A stretch of DNA of 31,854 nt, taken from assembly GCF_021531655.1 (NCBI RefSeq), contig NZ_JADYUF010000042.1:1-31854 (forward strand), read 5' to 3'. Below the pieces are notes generated by a model. The model was not told where the DNA came from and ran no database searches. It saw nothing but the letters and a program-made list of their open reading frames with translations. This DNA comes from Leyella stercorea (GTDB taxonomy: Bacteria; Bacteroidota; Bacteroidia; Bacteroidales; Bacteroidaceae). Positions 14,264-22,816 of this stretch are shown piece by piece. Position 1 is the first letter of the stretch. Each line of letters starts with the position of its first letter. The translations under genes were made by a program, and so were the position numbers.

Positions 14264-14753
14264 CGGCATACAACAGCTGATATTCCACCCACCTCCGTTT
14301 CCTAATGGATGCCACTGCTTTTCCCCTCCATTTGCAATAGCTCAGATAGAGTGGCAGGATGTCCCTGTCGCCACGTTCCAATCGGGTGAGCAGGGACGCT
14401 TTCGGGTATCGTCCATTGCCTAACAACTTGGCTGGTCCAATCTGGTACGAGAGGGTGGCAAGCAGATAAGCATCCCTGCCATAACGGGCATATAGGCGCA
14501 GGTGCCGGAGGAGGTCTGTCCGTAACAGCAAATCTGCACGCTGACGTGTCAGTGTTTTCGGGAAACGCTCTCCCTTCTGTAGCTGGTGACCATAGCCCAC
14601 ATAGCCCGGTGTGGTCTTTGGGTCGTGCCAACCCTCGAAGTGTTTGGTAATGGCTACCATCCGTTCAAACAGTGCCCTGTCAATGGTTTGGCTTTGACAG
14701 GGCACGCTACAGATGGCCAACATGCTCAATAGTACGATGATGTATCTTCTCAT
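14256..14753 (-). CDS. Secreted phage-type lysozyme of the transfer operon
   Basis: A 165-aa glycoside-hydrolase-24-like lysozyme that would locally open peptidoglycan for the conjugation channel. Residues 1-20 form a signal peptide (MRRYIIVLLSMLAICSVPCQ), with a Cys that could alternatively be lipidated. The catalytic Glu lies in ITKHFEGWHD, and TPGYVGYGHQLQKGE matches the GxGH active-site loop of the family. It is the last gene of the transfer run, 54 bases after the coupling protein, a position often held by a lysozyme in Bacteroidetes conjugative elements. Start chosen at ATG 14753. Confidence 0.85.
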   Translation of the reverse strand: MRRYIIVLLSMLAICSVPCQSQTIDRALFERMVAITKHFEGWHDPKTTPGYVGYGHQLQKGERFPKTLTRQRADLLLRTDLLRHLRLYARYGRDAYLLATLSYQIGPAKLLGNGRYPKASLLTRLERGDRDILPLYLSYCKWRGKAVASIRKRRWVEYQLLYAER

Positions 14754-14767
14754 TACATTATTTTATA

Positions 14768-14792
14768 TAGGAGGTGCGATGTCTCACCGCAC
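14768..14792 (-). repeat. CACCTCCTA hairpin family, copy 3
   Basis: Minus strand GTGCGGTG, AGA, CATCGCAC, CTCCTA: an 8-bp stem with one mismatch, in the gap between the coupling-protein stop and the lysozyme start, 15 bases before the lysozyme ATG. Confidence 0.75.
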
Positions 14793-14806
14793 TCTAATCA
14801 ATATCA

Positions 14807-16996
14807 CTACATCATAGTGCGGAACTGCTGAATCTCTTTAATCATGGCTTTCACGTCCTCCCCAACCTGAACGAAGTTCTTGTAGAGGATGCGCTCTCGC
14901 TCTTCTTTCGACTTGAACTTATAGAACTTAGGGAGAGGGACATACTCCGATTCCTCCTTCTTTATTTCCGTCATATCGAAGTCGGTCTTGCAGTAGAACT
15001 TGGATGTCTTGAACTCCTCGCTCTCCTGGATGTTCATGCTTCCGTTCATCCCGGTCTTGGTGACTACGAAGTCACGGGCGGTCTGTCCACATATCCAACC
15101 TGTGGGCATATCGGAGATTTTGCTTGCAGGCACCAGGCTGTCCATATTCTCATTGAGGTTGATGGAGGTCTTGTCACGGTCGATGGTCACGCCCTTTTTG
15201 AGTTGCACTACTTTACCGAAGATGTCACTCGACAGCCATTCGAGGGTTTCCTTGGCTCTTGCCGAACCGCTCACCACATTGCCCACGGTGGTGATGATTT
15301 TCTGCATACCCACCTTGCCATAATCGGCTTCCAACTGCGGAAGTTCCTGAAAGCCAAGTGCCACGCTCACCTTGTTGCTTCGGGCTGTGCCTATCAGTCG
15401 GTCTATCTTGTGGAAATACAAGGTCGGCAACTCATCGACGATGATGCTGACAGGAACGTTCTTGCCCTGTCCTGTATTCACCCTCGTTACAAGGCGGTTG
15501 AGAATCAAGGCATTCAGTGCACCGATGATGCTCTCCATCTCGGGGTCGTTGGCAATGAGCAGATAACTTGGATTCTTCGGGTCACTGACCTTCAGGTCGA
15601 AGTCATCGCCGTCCTTGTGGAATATCCAGTAAGATTCCTTGGTGGCGAGACGGGAGGTATAGACACGTAGCGTGCCAATCATACCTTCCAACTGCTCCAT
15701 GGCTTTGTTGGCAAAGGCAGTCTGGAACGGGCCAAGCAAGGGGGCTACCTCGTTGTCGGTCTGAAGTACCTCGAAGATGGTCTGATAACTCTCATTGAGG
15801 AACGATAGGATATGTGGCATGTCGCTGTACTTGCCCAACCAATAAGCGGGCTGCACCTCCGCGCCCGAATGGTCGAACACCCGTCCTGTGGGTATCAGCC
15901 TTTTCGTCTTTGGGTCTTCACGCCGCTCGGCAATCAGCATCTTTCCGTCCTTGTCGTAGGGCTCCTTGCCGTAGTTGCAGAAGAAATAGATGCAGGCGGC
16001 AAGGAAGTTGACGGCAGAGGTCTGGAAGAACTGGTCGCTGCCACCGCCGCCTTCCTTCTTGCCTTTTTGCAGGGATTCAAGCAGGGTCTCGGCGGTCTCG
16101 CTCGCTGCGGCAAGGTTGTTGATGTACTTCAACTGGATGGGGTTCACACGGCGCGAATACTCCACATCCACAAAGTTGATGATGTTGAACTTCATGCCAT
16201 GGGGCATCTTGCTGTCCTTGGCATTCTTGTTCTTCAAGTAATGATAGTAGAGTTTGGTGGCGAGAGTGGGAAACTTATAGTCGTACACCACCATGGCAAA
16301 GCCCTTCTCGCTGTGCTGCCTGATAAACGGCTCGATGATGGAGAAGGTCTTACCAGAACCAGGAGTACCCACAACCCATGTGCCACGGAACGGATTGACG
16401 ATGTTCACCCATCCCTTGCGGAACTTGCCCTTGTAATAATAGCGCATAGGGATGTTCACGCTGTACTTGTTCTCCTGCAACTCCCTGCATTGCTCAAAGC
16501 TCTCATTCTCGAAGTTGAAGCGGTCTTTCAGCAGCCCTTCCTTCAGGAACTTAGAGATATTGTCGAGGGCGATATGCACCAATACGACACCGACGATGGA
16601 AGTGAGCATATAGAGCCAAGTGTTCAAACGGAGGGTATAGAAACAGGGCATTATCGAATGACCGAACAGCCATACGGACTGCACAATCAGCAGCACTCCC
16701 GACAGCAGCGGATAGAGCACCTGCCTGCGAGCGTCAAACTCCAGATGCTTCTTGTTGCGCGTTCCCACACAGGTGATACATATCAGCAGGAACGTAGCCA
16801 CCTTGCTATACACGAGGTTGCCGTCATGGTAAATCATCCACCGCTTGATGCGAGTGTGGATATCCGTCACTACGCCGCCCAAGAAGTCCAACTGCTCCGG
16901 CTCCAGTGCGTAGGCGAAGAACTCCATCAGGATGGAGACATAAATCACCGCCCTGAATATCTTGTAAAAACCCTGTAACTCTTTGCTTTCTTCCAT
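14807..16996 (-). CDS. VirD4/MobC-type conjugative coupling protein
   Basis: A 729-aa type IV coupling ATPase that brings the relaxase-DNA complex to the secretion channel at the inner membrane. About four hydrophobic segments lie in the first 160 residues. The Walker A motif is GTPGSGKTFS, and VVYDYKFP follows at the next strand. The Walker B-like strand VPVSIIVDELPTLYFHKIDRL is followed by the conserved GFQELPQLEADYG region. Length and order match the Bacteroidetes MobC/TraG coupling proteins. It follows the fimbrillin-like gene by 80 bases and is at the downstream end of the operon, away from any relaxase; none is in the window. It appears full length. Confidence 0.9.
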   Translation of the reverse strand: MEESKELQGFYKIFRAVIYVSILMEFFAYALEPEQLDFLGGVVTDIHTRIKRWMIYHDGNLVYSKVATFLLICITCVGTRNKKHLEFDARRQVLYPLLSGVLLIVQSVWLFGHSIMPCFYTLRLNTWLYMLTSIVGVVLVHIALDNISKFLKEGLLKDRFNFENESFEQCRELQENKYSVNIPMRYYYKGKFRKGWVNIVNPFRGTWVVGTPGSGKTFSIIEPFIRQHSEKGFAMVVYDYKFPTLATKLYYHYLKNKNAKDSKMPHGMKFNIINFVDVEYSRRVNPIQLKYINNLAAASETAETLLESLQKGKKEGGGGSDQFFQTSAVNFLAACIYFFCNYGKEPYDKDGKMLIAERREDPKTKRLIPTGRVFDHSGAEVQPAYWLGKYSDMPHILSFLNESYQTIFEVLQTDNEVAPLLGPFQTAFANKAMEQLEGMIGTLRVYTSRLATKESYWIFHKDGDDFDLKVSDPKNPSYLLIANDPEMESIIGALNALILNRLVTRVNTGQGKNVPVSIIVDELPTLYFHKIDRLIGTARSNKVSVALGFQELPQLEADYGKVGMQKIITTVGNVVSGSARAKETLEWLSSDIFGKVVQLKKGVTIDRDKTSINLNENMDSLVPASKISDMPTGWICGQTARDFVVTKTGMNGSMNIQESEEFKTSKFYCKTDFDMTEIKKEESEYVPLPKFYKFKSKEERERILYKNFVQVGEDVKAMIKEIQQFRTMM

Positions 16997-17076
16997 TTAC
17001 TTTACGATGATGTTGGGTGATAATGAGAAAAGATGAAGGATGCCACGGTGGACACCCTCCAATCCTCTTATGAGTT

Positions 17077-17985
17077 TTATTCGTAGCCGTTGATGGTCTT
17101 CTCAGACTCTACTGTCCACGGAGAAATAGTTGCAGATATGACCTCCAAGGTGTTGCGTACAGGCTTCAATGAATAGCTGTAGGAATGACCCGCTTTCCAC
17201 GTGTCGTTTGTGAGGAATACGAAGTTCTCCCCATTGCTGAGTTGCAATGTCATGTCTGGCATAACCTGTGCAGGAACATAAAGCGTATATTCCATGTGGT
17301 CACTTTGTGGGTCGCCGAAATAATAGGTCGTCACCGACTCGTCACTGCATTCTACCTTTCCGGTCTTGATGTTGAAAGTACCGCTGTCAAAATAACCGAC
17401 GAACGTGAGTAGGCTTCCTGCAAAATCATTGGTGGTGAAACCGTATTCTGGTGAGGTATAGACCTTGATGATGACACGCACCATCTGATGGGTGAAGTTC
17501 AATGTAAGGCTCGGATTGGCGTATGATGCCGCTCCACTGGCAAACAGAAAATCATTGACCTTCTGCTCACTCTGTACAGCTGCCTCCGGCACTTGGAACT
17601 CTATGAGGTCGTTGGTAGGATTTGCCGTATAGGGATAGTAGGCATTGAAGGTGTGAGTGTCTGTGTCCGTGAAAAACACCTTGTTGGCTGACACAAACTG
17701 ATTCGTGCCGCCGCTTCGGGTGAACTTCATATTGTTGATCATCCCTGTGGAAGAGATGCCAATCATATCATTGAGTTCCCACTGGTTGTCAACGGCTCGT
17801 GTGGAAACGGCAGGTTGCAGCATCTCCAGATTGGTGAATACCTGAAGCTGCTTGGTTGATGTGCTGTCGGTCACGACCACAGAACCTCCGCCACCGGGCA
17901 GGTAAATCTCATTGACGATGTCTTGGTCACAGGACGTGAGGAGCATGGCTCCAAGTCCCAACATTAGAAACAAATTCTTTTTCAT
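17077..17985 (-). CDS. Fimbrillin-like (Mfa1/FimA family) lipoprotein
   Basis: A 302-aa predicted lipoprotein: signal peptide MKKNLFLMLGLGAMLLTSC with the lipobox LTSC, then a Gly-rich linker and a fimbrillin-type beta domain. The pattern LTLNFTHQMVRVIIKVYTS in the middle and WKAGHSYSYSLKP near the end is characteristic of the Bacteroidetes fimbrillin/Mfa-like proteins, which form or cap surface pili by strand exchange. Its place between TraO-associated genes and the coupling protein suggests a role at the cell surface in mating contact; that is inference. Start ATG 17985 gives an ideal signal peptide. Confidence 0.75.
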   Translation of the reverse strand: MKKNLFLMLGLGAMLLTSCDQDIVNEIYLPGGGGSVVVTDSTSTKQLQVFTNLEMLQPAVSTRAVDNQWELNDMIGISSTGMINNMKFTRSGGTNQFVSANKVFFTDTDTHTFNAYYPYTANPTNDLIEFQVPEAAVQSEQKVNDFLFASGAASYANPSLTLNFTHQMVRVIIKVYTSPEYGFTTNDFAGSLLTFVGYFDSGTFNIKTGKVECSDESVTTYYFGDPQSDHMEYTLYVPAQVMPDMTLQLSNGENFVFLTNDTWKAGHSYSYSLKPVRNTLEVISATISPWTVESEKTINGYE

Positions 17986-18051
17986 GCTTTTTCTTTTTTA
18001 ATTGTTGTACTTTGATGATGATACGGGTGATACTCGATGTCTGTATATGGG

Positions 18052-18717
18052 CTAATCCATAATCGTGATGATGGGTCTCGCCTTATGCGGCTGCCACTTG
18101 GGAGTCTCCTGTATGGCACCGCTTCCCAGTGAGTAAAGCCATGCCTTGGCGGTCGCTTGTCCTTCTACCTCCGTTGAAGTCCAATACCAACAGTCATCAT
18201 CCTCATCGGGGATAGGTGTGCCGCCGCATTTCAGGATGTATGGGTTGATGATGTCCTTGGCATGATAGAGCAGACGCATCTGTGCCACACTGGGGATATA
18301 GGCACTTTGCCCGTAACGCCACATGTCGAAGACACGCTCAGCCAAAGGCGACTTCACATCGGTCGTGCCATAAAGGGCAAAAGTGTTCTTGTTGCCGTCG
18401 TAGGCGGTGAGGTCACAGGATGTGTCCTGTTCCACACCGATACTGTCAGCAAAGGCTTCGGGAGCGATGTCCCACAGATAGACGGCATATCCGTTTCCCT
18501 CCATTTCTTCCCTCTGATTGACGTTGAACACCACTGCAATGGCTTGCTTGCACGATTGCTCGTAGGTTTCGTAGGGCATCACCTTGCCGTCAGTGGTCAA
18601 GATATGGGTGACCTTCATGGCTGTGTCGGGAAAGTCCTGATGCTCGTCACAGGCAGTCAGCAACACCGTTGCCGCAACTGCCAAGATTGAAAACAGTTTC
18701 TTCATACGCATAGTCAT
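18052..18717 (-). CDS. Lipoprotein with a FISUMP/DUF1566-like C-terminal domain
   Basis: A 221-aa predicted lipoprotein: signal MKKLFSILAVAATVLLTAC with lipobox LTAC (mature start near Cys23). The C-terminal half, with AQMRLLYHAKD, then DDDCWYWTSTEVEGQATAKAWLY and KPARPI-like KARPIITI at the end, resembles the C-type-lectin-like domains grouped as FISUMP or DUF1566. The start overlaps the traO stop by 4 bases (ATGA), so the two are translationally coupled. The gene probably encodes a surface partner of the neighbouring fimbrillin-like protein. Family assignment is moderate; function unknown. Confidence 0.6.
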   Translation of the reverse strand: MTMRMKKLFSILAVAATVLLTACDEHQDFPDTAMKVTHILTTDGKVMPYETYEQSCKQAIAVVFNVNQREEMEGNGYAVYLWDIAPEAFADSIGVEQDTSCDLTAYDGNKNTFALYGTTDVKSPLAERVFDMWRYGQSAYIPSVAQMRLLYHAKDIINPYILKCGGTPIPDEDDDCWYWTSTEVEGQATAKAWLYSLGSGAIQETPKWQPHKARPIITIMD

Positions 18718-19259
18718 TTTACAGGAAGTTTCACACCCAGGACAATACCCGTTCTGAACAGGTCTTCACCCTTGATCATCACATCGGTCTTCACCTGCCA
18801 GAAGAGCTTCCAGCCGTGTCTGAGTGTATAGTTTTGCTCATAGCCGAGGTGGATGCCACCCAAGAACCTGTCAGTATCGCTACCTGCCGATGCTCCTATG
18901 CGCATGTTGCCATGGTGGTTGCGTCCTCTTGCCACACAGGGCTTATAGGCAAAGCCGAAACCATAACTGCGGTAGTTGTTCCAAAAACTCTCAGGACAGA
19001 CATGACCGCACGATGCGCACTCGTTCCACTTGATATATCCGTTTGCAAAATACTCCCACGCATTGTGGTACTTCGTCTCATACTCGTAGGACAGCGTCAC
19101 GTCCAGTCCTCGCTCATACAGGCATCCGAACCCCAAGGATATGCGGTCGCTATTCTGCTGCGCCATTGCCGGAGTCATGCTTGCCATAAAACAGATGACA
19201 ACGAGTAAGGTATGCACAAGCCAATTCCTCACTCCTAATTCCTCATTCCTAATTCTCAT
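18714..19259 (-). CDS. traO: Conjugative transposon protein TraO
   Basis: A 181-aa protein with a signal peptide (hydrophobic NWLVHTLLVVICFMASMTPAMAQ, cleavage near residue 34). The rest resembles a small outer-membrane beta protein: repeated alternating strands, SLGFGCLYERGLDVTLSYEYETKYHNAWEY-type segments, and the C-terminal strand FRTGIVLGVKLPVK. This fits the TraO family of Bacteroidetes conjugation systems. Its ATG shares the A of the traN stop codon, and its own stop overlaps the next lipoprotein, showing tight coupling. A Cys cluster (CASCGHVC) in the middle may form disulfides. Confidence 0.8.
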   Translation of the reverse strand: MRIRNEELGVRNWLVHTLLVVICFMASMTPAMAQQNSDRISLGFGCLYERGLDVTLSYEYETKYHNAWEYFANGYIKWNECASCGHVCPESFWNNYRSYGFGFAYKPCVARGRNHHGNMRIGASAGSDTDRFLGGIHLGYEQNYTLRHGWKLFWQVKTDVMIKGEDLFRTGIVLGVKLPVK

Positions 19260-20104
19260 TATTCCTCCTCCAACAGTATATGGTTAAACGAATCGGCAGA
19301 CAGCACATCCTCATAGTCGATGCTGAGCGAGATGGTGCGTCCACTTATCTGTTTTTCCGACAGCTCGATGGTCAGCACCTTGTCGTTGGGGAAGGTCATC
19401 TTCTTCACCACAATCACGTTGCGATAGCCATACTTGAAGGTCTTCGCATCGTCCAACACAAGAGATGGGGTCAGTTCCACTATCTGCGCATTGGTAGCCT
19501 TGCTCTGCTTCTTGTCCGATAGTTTGATGCGCATCTCGTCGATGTCGAAGCGGATGTTGGTCTTGTTCTCCACGGAGAAGTCGATGAAGAAATATTCGCC
19601 CACGCTGTAGATGTTGTTCAGGCGCATTACCATGCGGTGCATCTTCGTCGCCACGTTGCGGTATTTGGCAGACGATGACCATATCTGACGTGCATACTTG
19701 GTCATGTCGGCAGTGGACAGGCTTACAGCGGGATTGTTGTAGGCATTGCGCTCCGAGCATTCTATTTCCTTATCGGTTACTGCCTCCTGCATCCTCGTGG
19801 TATAGAGCAGTGCATACTGCGTGCGGTAGCGTTCCGTCACGATTGTCACTATCGCCAACACCTCACCGTCGGCATACACGTTGTCCTTCGGCTTCAGGCG
19901 GATGGTGTTGTTGATGGGTTGGTCGCCCACCACCTTGTCTGTGGATATATCGACAAAGCGGATGGGTTCGGAGGCGGTGATGACGGTGGTCACTTGGTCG
20001 TTGACCGTCAGCTGCTCCATCTCCATGTAGGTGGTCTGCGCCTTGGCTGAAAGCACGCTCAGCGAAAGCAATGCACAGACATTCATTTTCTGAAAACAAT
20101 TCAT
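19259..20104 (-). CDS. traN: Conjugative transposon protein TraN (VirB9-like)
   Basis: A 281-aa secreted protein of the TraN (DUF4138) family, considered the VirB9-like part of the core channel in the periplasm and outer membrane. A short signal peptide (to about residue 23, ...SLSVLSAKAQ) is followed by beta-rich sequence: TVITASEPIRFVDISTDKVVGDQP, the NTIRLKP segment, and a C-terminal domain with YFFIDFSVENKTNIRFDIDEMRIKLSDKK. It is separated from TraM by 69 bases containing a conserved hairpin. Length and position between TraM and TraO are as in CTnDOT-like operons. Confidence 0.87.
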   Translation of the reverse strand: MNCFQKMNVCALLSLSVLSAKAQTTYMEMEQLTVNDQVTTVITASEPIRFVDISTDKVVGDQPINNTIRLKPKDNVYADGEVLAIVTIVTERYRTQYALLYTTRMQEAVTDKEIECSERNAYNNPAVSLSTADMTKYARQIWSSSAKYRNVATKMHRMVMRLNNIYSVGEYFFIDFSVENKTNIRFDIDEMRIKLSDKKQSKATNAQIVELTPSLVLDDAKTFKYGYRNVIVVKKMTFPNDKVLTIELSEKQISGRTISLSIDYEDVLSADSFNHILLEEE

Positions 20105-20136
20105 ATTAGTTGATTTTTTGATGTTTATACTCTATG

Positions 20137-20169
20137 AGCCACCGTTCCCGACAATTCCGTTGTCGGGCA
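20137..20169 (-). repeat. TCGGGAACGGTGGCT hairpin, copy A (between traM and traN)
   Basis: Minus strand TGCCCGACAA, CGGAA loop, TTGTCGGGAACGGTGGCT: a perfect 8-bp stem (20147-20154 with 20160-20167) with a conserved tail. A second copy at 29436-29468 keeps the tail and the pairing but changes stem bases on both sides. Confidence 0.8.
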
Positions 20170-20173
20170 GTGT

Positions 20174-21316
20174 CTATTTCCTTTTCTCTTTCCCATTTAC
20201 AAGGTAAACAAACGTCCCATACTTCAGCTTCACTTTGTTCTTCTTGATAGCCTTGCTGATGGCATTGCTTGTCTTCTGGTAGGCATTGGTCACGGCTTGC
20301 ATTCCCCATTGCGAGAAACTGTTGTTCGCTCCACTCTGGTCGATGTTCATGTTGCTCTGCATAGCACCGCTCGCCACATCTTTCGTGGTCTCACGGAACT
20401 GGCTGCCGGGGACATACAGTCCCTCCAGTCCGTCCGTGTCATAAAGCGAAAGCGAAACCTTTATCAGCTCGTCATCCACAAGGATGGAGTTGATGCTACC
20501 CTTCACTCGCTGCGAACCGAAACCGCTCATGGTGGCATAGAGGTACGACCCTTTCTTCACCACGGTCTCACCAATCTCAATATCGTCCAACAGTCTCAGC
20601 CGCACCCTCGACCCGTCCGTAGCCTTCACGTCCTCGTCAATGATGGCCTTGATGAGCTTTGGCTCATGCTCGTTCTGCGTCAGGGTGTTGAAATAGTCCG
20701 AAGTCACCTTCACCTTCTTCACCACCTCCTGTGCCTTGTCCTCCTCGTCCAGTGCCTTCACCGCCTTGCTGTCCTCGGCAATCTGACCTTTCACCTCAAT
20801 CTGCTCCTTGGGAGGCCCAGCCTGTGTGGTATCCTGGGCCACGGGGGCAACTGCCGCCTGTCCTCTCAGCCTCGCTTCGGCGAGTGCCTTGTTGAGTGCT
20901 TCGAGTGCTTCCGCTTCTCGCGCCTTGGCATCGGCCACTTCGGCTGAATCGTCCTTCTCTTCTGCCTGACGGACGAGTTCCGCAAGGTCTTCTTCTGTGT
21001 ACTTGGATTCATACGCTTCTTTCTCTTCTTCGTTGTCACGCTCAATGTTATCAACAGCCGAATAGTCTGCTATGCGACCATACGACTTCGCCATGTTCTC
21101 ATACTTGCCACCGATGCCGTCACCATTCTTAATCTGCGCTCCGGGCAGGTTGGGGTTCAGAAACTCGGTGGTCTGCAGGTTCTTGTCCTGCGTTTCCGCC
21201 ACCTCCGTATTGAACATGTCAAAGACAAAATAGCCTGTGGCAATCAACGGGATGTACACGATGGCTGGCAGCATGTACTTCGGCTGACGGAAGTTTATCT
21301 TATCTGTTATTCTCAT
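20174..21316 (-). CDS. traM: Conjugative transposon protein TraM (VirB10-like)
   Basis: A 380-aa protein of the Bacteroidetes TraM family, the VirB10-like bridge between inner and outer membranes. One N-terminal transmembrane segment (YMLPAIVYIPLIATGYFVFDMF, about 14-35) precedes a long charged, Ala/Glu-rich periplasmic linker (about 80-200) and a C-terminal domain (DGSRVRLRLLDDIEIGETVVKKGSYLYATMSGF) with the strand pattern of VirB10 proteins. The ATG lies within the 3' end of the TraL-like gene (17-base overlap). It ends just before the conserved hairpin preceding traN. Confidence 0.9.
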   Translation of the reverse strand: MRITDKINFRQPKYMLPAIVYIPLIATGYFVFDMFNTEVAETQDKNLQTTEFLNPNLPGAQIKNGDGIGGKYENMAKSYGRIADYSAVDNIERDNEEEKEAYESKYTEEDLAELVRQAEEKDDSAEVADAKAREAEALEALNKALAEARLRGQAAVAPVAQDTTQAGPPKEQIEVKGQIAEDSKAVKALDEEDKAQEVVKKVKVTSDYFNTLTQNEHEPKLIKAIIDEDVKATDGSRVRLRLLDDIEIGETVVKKGSYLYATMSGFGSQRVKGSINSILVDDELIKVSLSLYDTDGLEGLYVPGSQFRETTKDVASGAMQSNMNIDQSGANNSFSQWGMQAVTNAYQKTSNAISKAIKKNKVKLKYGTFVYLVNGKEKRK

Positions 21317-21719
21317 CGCTGTCTGATTTTGATGTTACTGACTTGTCTCGATTCTCCTCGTTGGTTCGATGCGTCACGGGAGGAGTGATGCAATGGGCTG
21401 CATTCATCATCTGCTTCATGCGCCCTTCCTGCCGCTCGATGGCACTTGCAGCCTCCGTCCGATGACCGTAATACCGCACCATCCTGTAGATGTTGATGCC
21501 GAAGCACGTGGCGACAAAGCCGAAGACGATGACGAGAAACAGCGTCTTGTGGGCATTGGCAAAGCCTTGCACCTTAGCCGCCGCACGGTCTATCCTCGCG
21601 GTCTTGGCAAACTTGCGCCCTGCCGCCACCTCCTTCTCATACCGCTTCTTGTACTTGGGGTCGTTCTTGTCGGGCATATCCTCGCCCACAAGCATCCGTC
21701 TGATTCCTTTTACACTCAT
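21300..21719 (-). CDS. TraL-like small inner-membrane protein of the transfer operon
   Basis: A 139-aa protein with one clear transmembrane segment (TLFLVIVFGFVATCFGINIYRM, about 58-79), a basic cytoplasmic N terminus (PKYKKRYEKEVAAGRKFAKTARIDRAAAK) and a polar C terminus. Position between TraK and TraM and this topology match TraL of CTnDOT-like systems, though I do not recognise the sequence strongly. It overlaps traM by 17 bases. Confidence 0.6.
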   Translation of the reverse strand: MSVKGIRRMLVGEDMPDKNDPKYKKRYEKEVAAGRKFAKTARIDRAAAKVQGFANAHKTLFLVIVFGFVATCFGINIYRMVRYYGHRTEAASAIERQEGRMKQMMNAAHCITPPVTHRTNEENRDKSVTSKSDSDENNR

Positions 21720-21731
21720 ACCGCTAGGATA

Positions 21732-22346
21732 TTAGAAGTTTGACTTCGACTTCTGCTCAATATCCTTGTTGAGCAAGGTTCTCCAGTTCGTGATGAGCAG
21801 TCCATGAGGATTGTTCTCCGTCCTCGGCACGCGCTTCACCTGTCCCGCCGTCACCAATTCACGCATCAGAATATTGCTCCTTCGCTCTATCCTTTGCCTA
21901 CCGTAGTAGGTGAACTCCATCTTCTCCTTGTTGAACTTGATGCTGTCGCAAAAGATGCTGAACACGGCACTCGTACCCATGATATTGTTGTAAAAGCCCT
22001 TTTCCTTCAGCGTATTGTACTGCGCCAAACCAGTTTCATCGACCAAATACATCGCCTTCTCCATCGAATAGCGGATGTACTTGTCATCGGGAGCAAGCGT
22101 AAAGAAGTAATGGTGGAACATCTCGATATGGCTCTTTGCCTCCACATCCAGCGTTTCCTCCATCGTGGTGCGGTTCACCAGTATGGGCACGTTGCCGTCC
22201 AATACATACACCTTTTGCTGCGCGTCCGTCACCATGCAGCGCGCCGTCCAGATGCTCGACACCGAGATGATGATGCAGCCCATGAGGAACGCAGAGCAGA
22301 TGATGCCCACCAGCTTGATTTTGTTTTCTAAGTTCTTGATTACCAT
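21732..22346 (-). CDS. traK: Conjugative transposon protein TraK (VirB8-like)
   Basis: A 204-aa inner-membrane protein of the TraK family, VirB8-like scaffold of the channel. One transmembrane segment (LVGIICSAFLMGCIIISVSSIW, about 12-33), then a periplasmic domain with YVLDGNVPILVNRTTMEETLDVEAKSH and FHHYFFTLAPDDKYIRYSMEKAMYL, both recognisable TraK landmarks. Gaps to neighbours are 12 and 3 bases, indicating one operon. Confidence 0.9.
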   Translation of the reverse strand: MVIKNLENKIKLVGIICSAFLMGCIIISVSSIWTARCMVTDAQQKVYVLDGNVPILVNRTTMEETLDVEAKSHIEMFHHYFFTLAPDDKYIRYSMEKAMYLVDETGLAQYNTLKEKGFYNNIMGTSAVFSIFCDSIKFNKEKMEFTYYGRQRIERRSNILMRELVTAGQVKRVPRTENNPHGLLITNWRTLLNKDIEQKSKSNF

Positions 22347-22349
22347 ACG

Positions 22350-22751
22350 TTACTGCTTGTTTGAGGTCTGATTTCTCTTCATTCTCACATATTCACGGTG
22401 CAGGATGGTGTATATGTCCTTCTCAACTTCTTCCACCAGTTTGGCGTAATACTTGATGCAAGCCTCTACGTAGATGCCTTCGTATTTCAGTTGGATCCAC
22501 ACCCACCAGATGTCACGTTCACGTCTCCGTCGATTTCTGTAGATTTTGGCACGATGCAAGCGATAACTCAGGTAATCTACCATAGGCACTACATACTCGT
22601 CGTTATCCTCAAAGCCTTCTGCCATCTCCTCATACTGTGGGTCGATGTAGTTGTTTTCGGAATTGAAAAACTCTTCCTTTGCACGCTTGTTGGCAAACGC
22701 CATGAATTTCTCATCTTTGAGCCAACGCTCAATTTCATTTTTTGCTTTCAT
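22350..22751 (-). CDS. Unrecognised small basic protein between traJ and traK
   Basis: A 133-aa soluble protein, rich in Lys/Arg/Glu/Tyr/Trp, with a basic patch (HRAKIYRNRRRRERDIWW) and a C-terminal amphipathic region (YYAKLVEEVEKDIYTILHREYVRMKRNQ). No signal peptide or membrane segment. CTnDOT has no gene at this position that I recall. Its 3-base spacing to traK shows it is translated with the operon. The Arg-rich segment could bind nucleic acid, but no family is recognised. Confidence 0.55.
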   Translation of the reverse strand: MKAKNEIERWLKDEKFMAFANKRAKEEFFNSENNYIDPQYEEMAEGFEDNDEYVVPMVDYLSYRLHRAKIYRNRRRRERDIWWVWIQLKYEGIYVEACIKYYAKLVEEVEKDIYTILHREYVRMKRNQTSNKQ

Positions 22752-22782
22752 TTTTCTTGATGGTTACTTTTATTTGTTTCAA

Positions 22783-22807
22783 TAGGAGGTGCGGTGACTC
22801 ACCGCAC
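22783..22807 (-). repeat. CACCTCCTA hairpin family, copy 4 (best stem)
   Basis: Minus strand GTGCGGTG, AGT, CACCGCAC, CTCCTA: a perfect 8-bp stem in the 65-base gap between traJ and the 133-aa gene. Confidence 0.82.
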
Positions 22808-22816
22808 ACTCACATG

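Noticed and set aside
15812..16978. 388-aa plus-strand open frame opposite the coupling protein
   Set aside because: His/Leu/Val-rich composition typical of the reverse strand of a conserved gene; the minus-strand product is an unambiguous VirD4-type ATPase.
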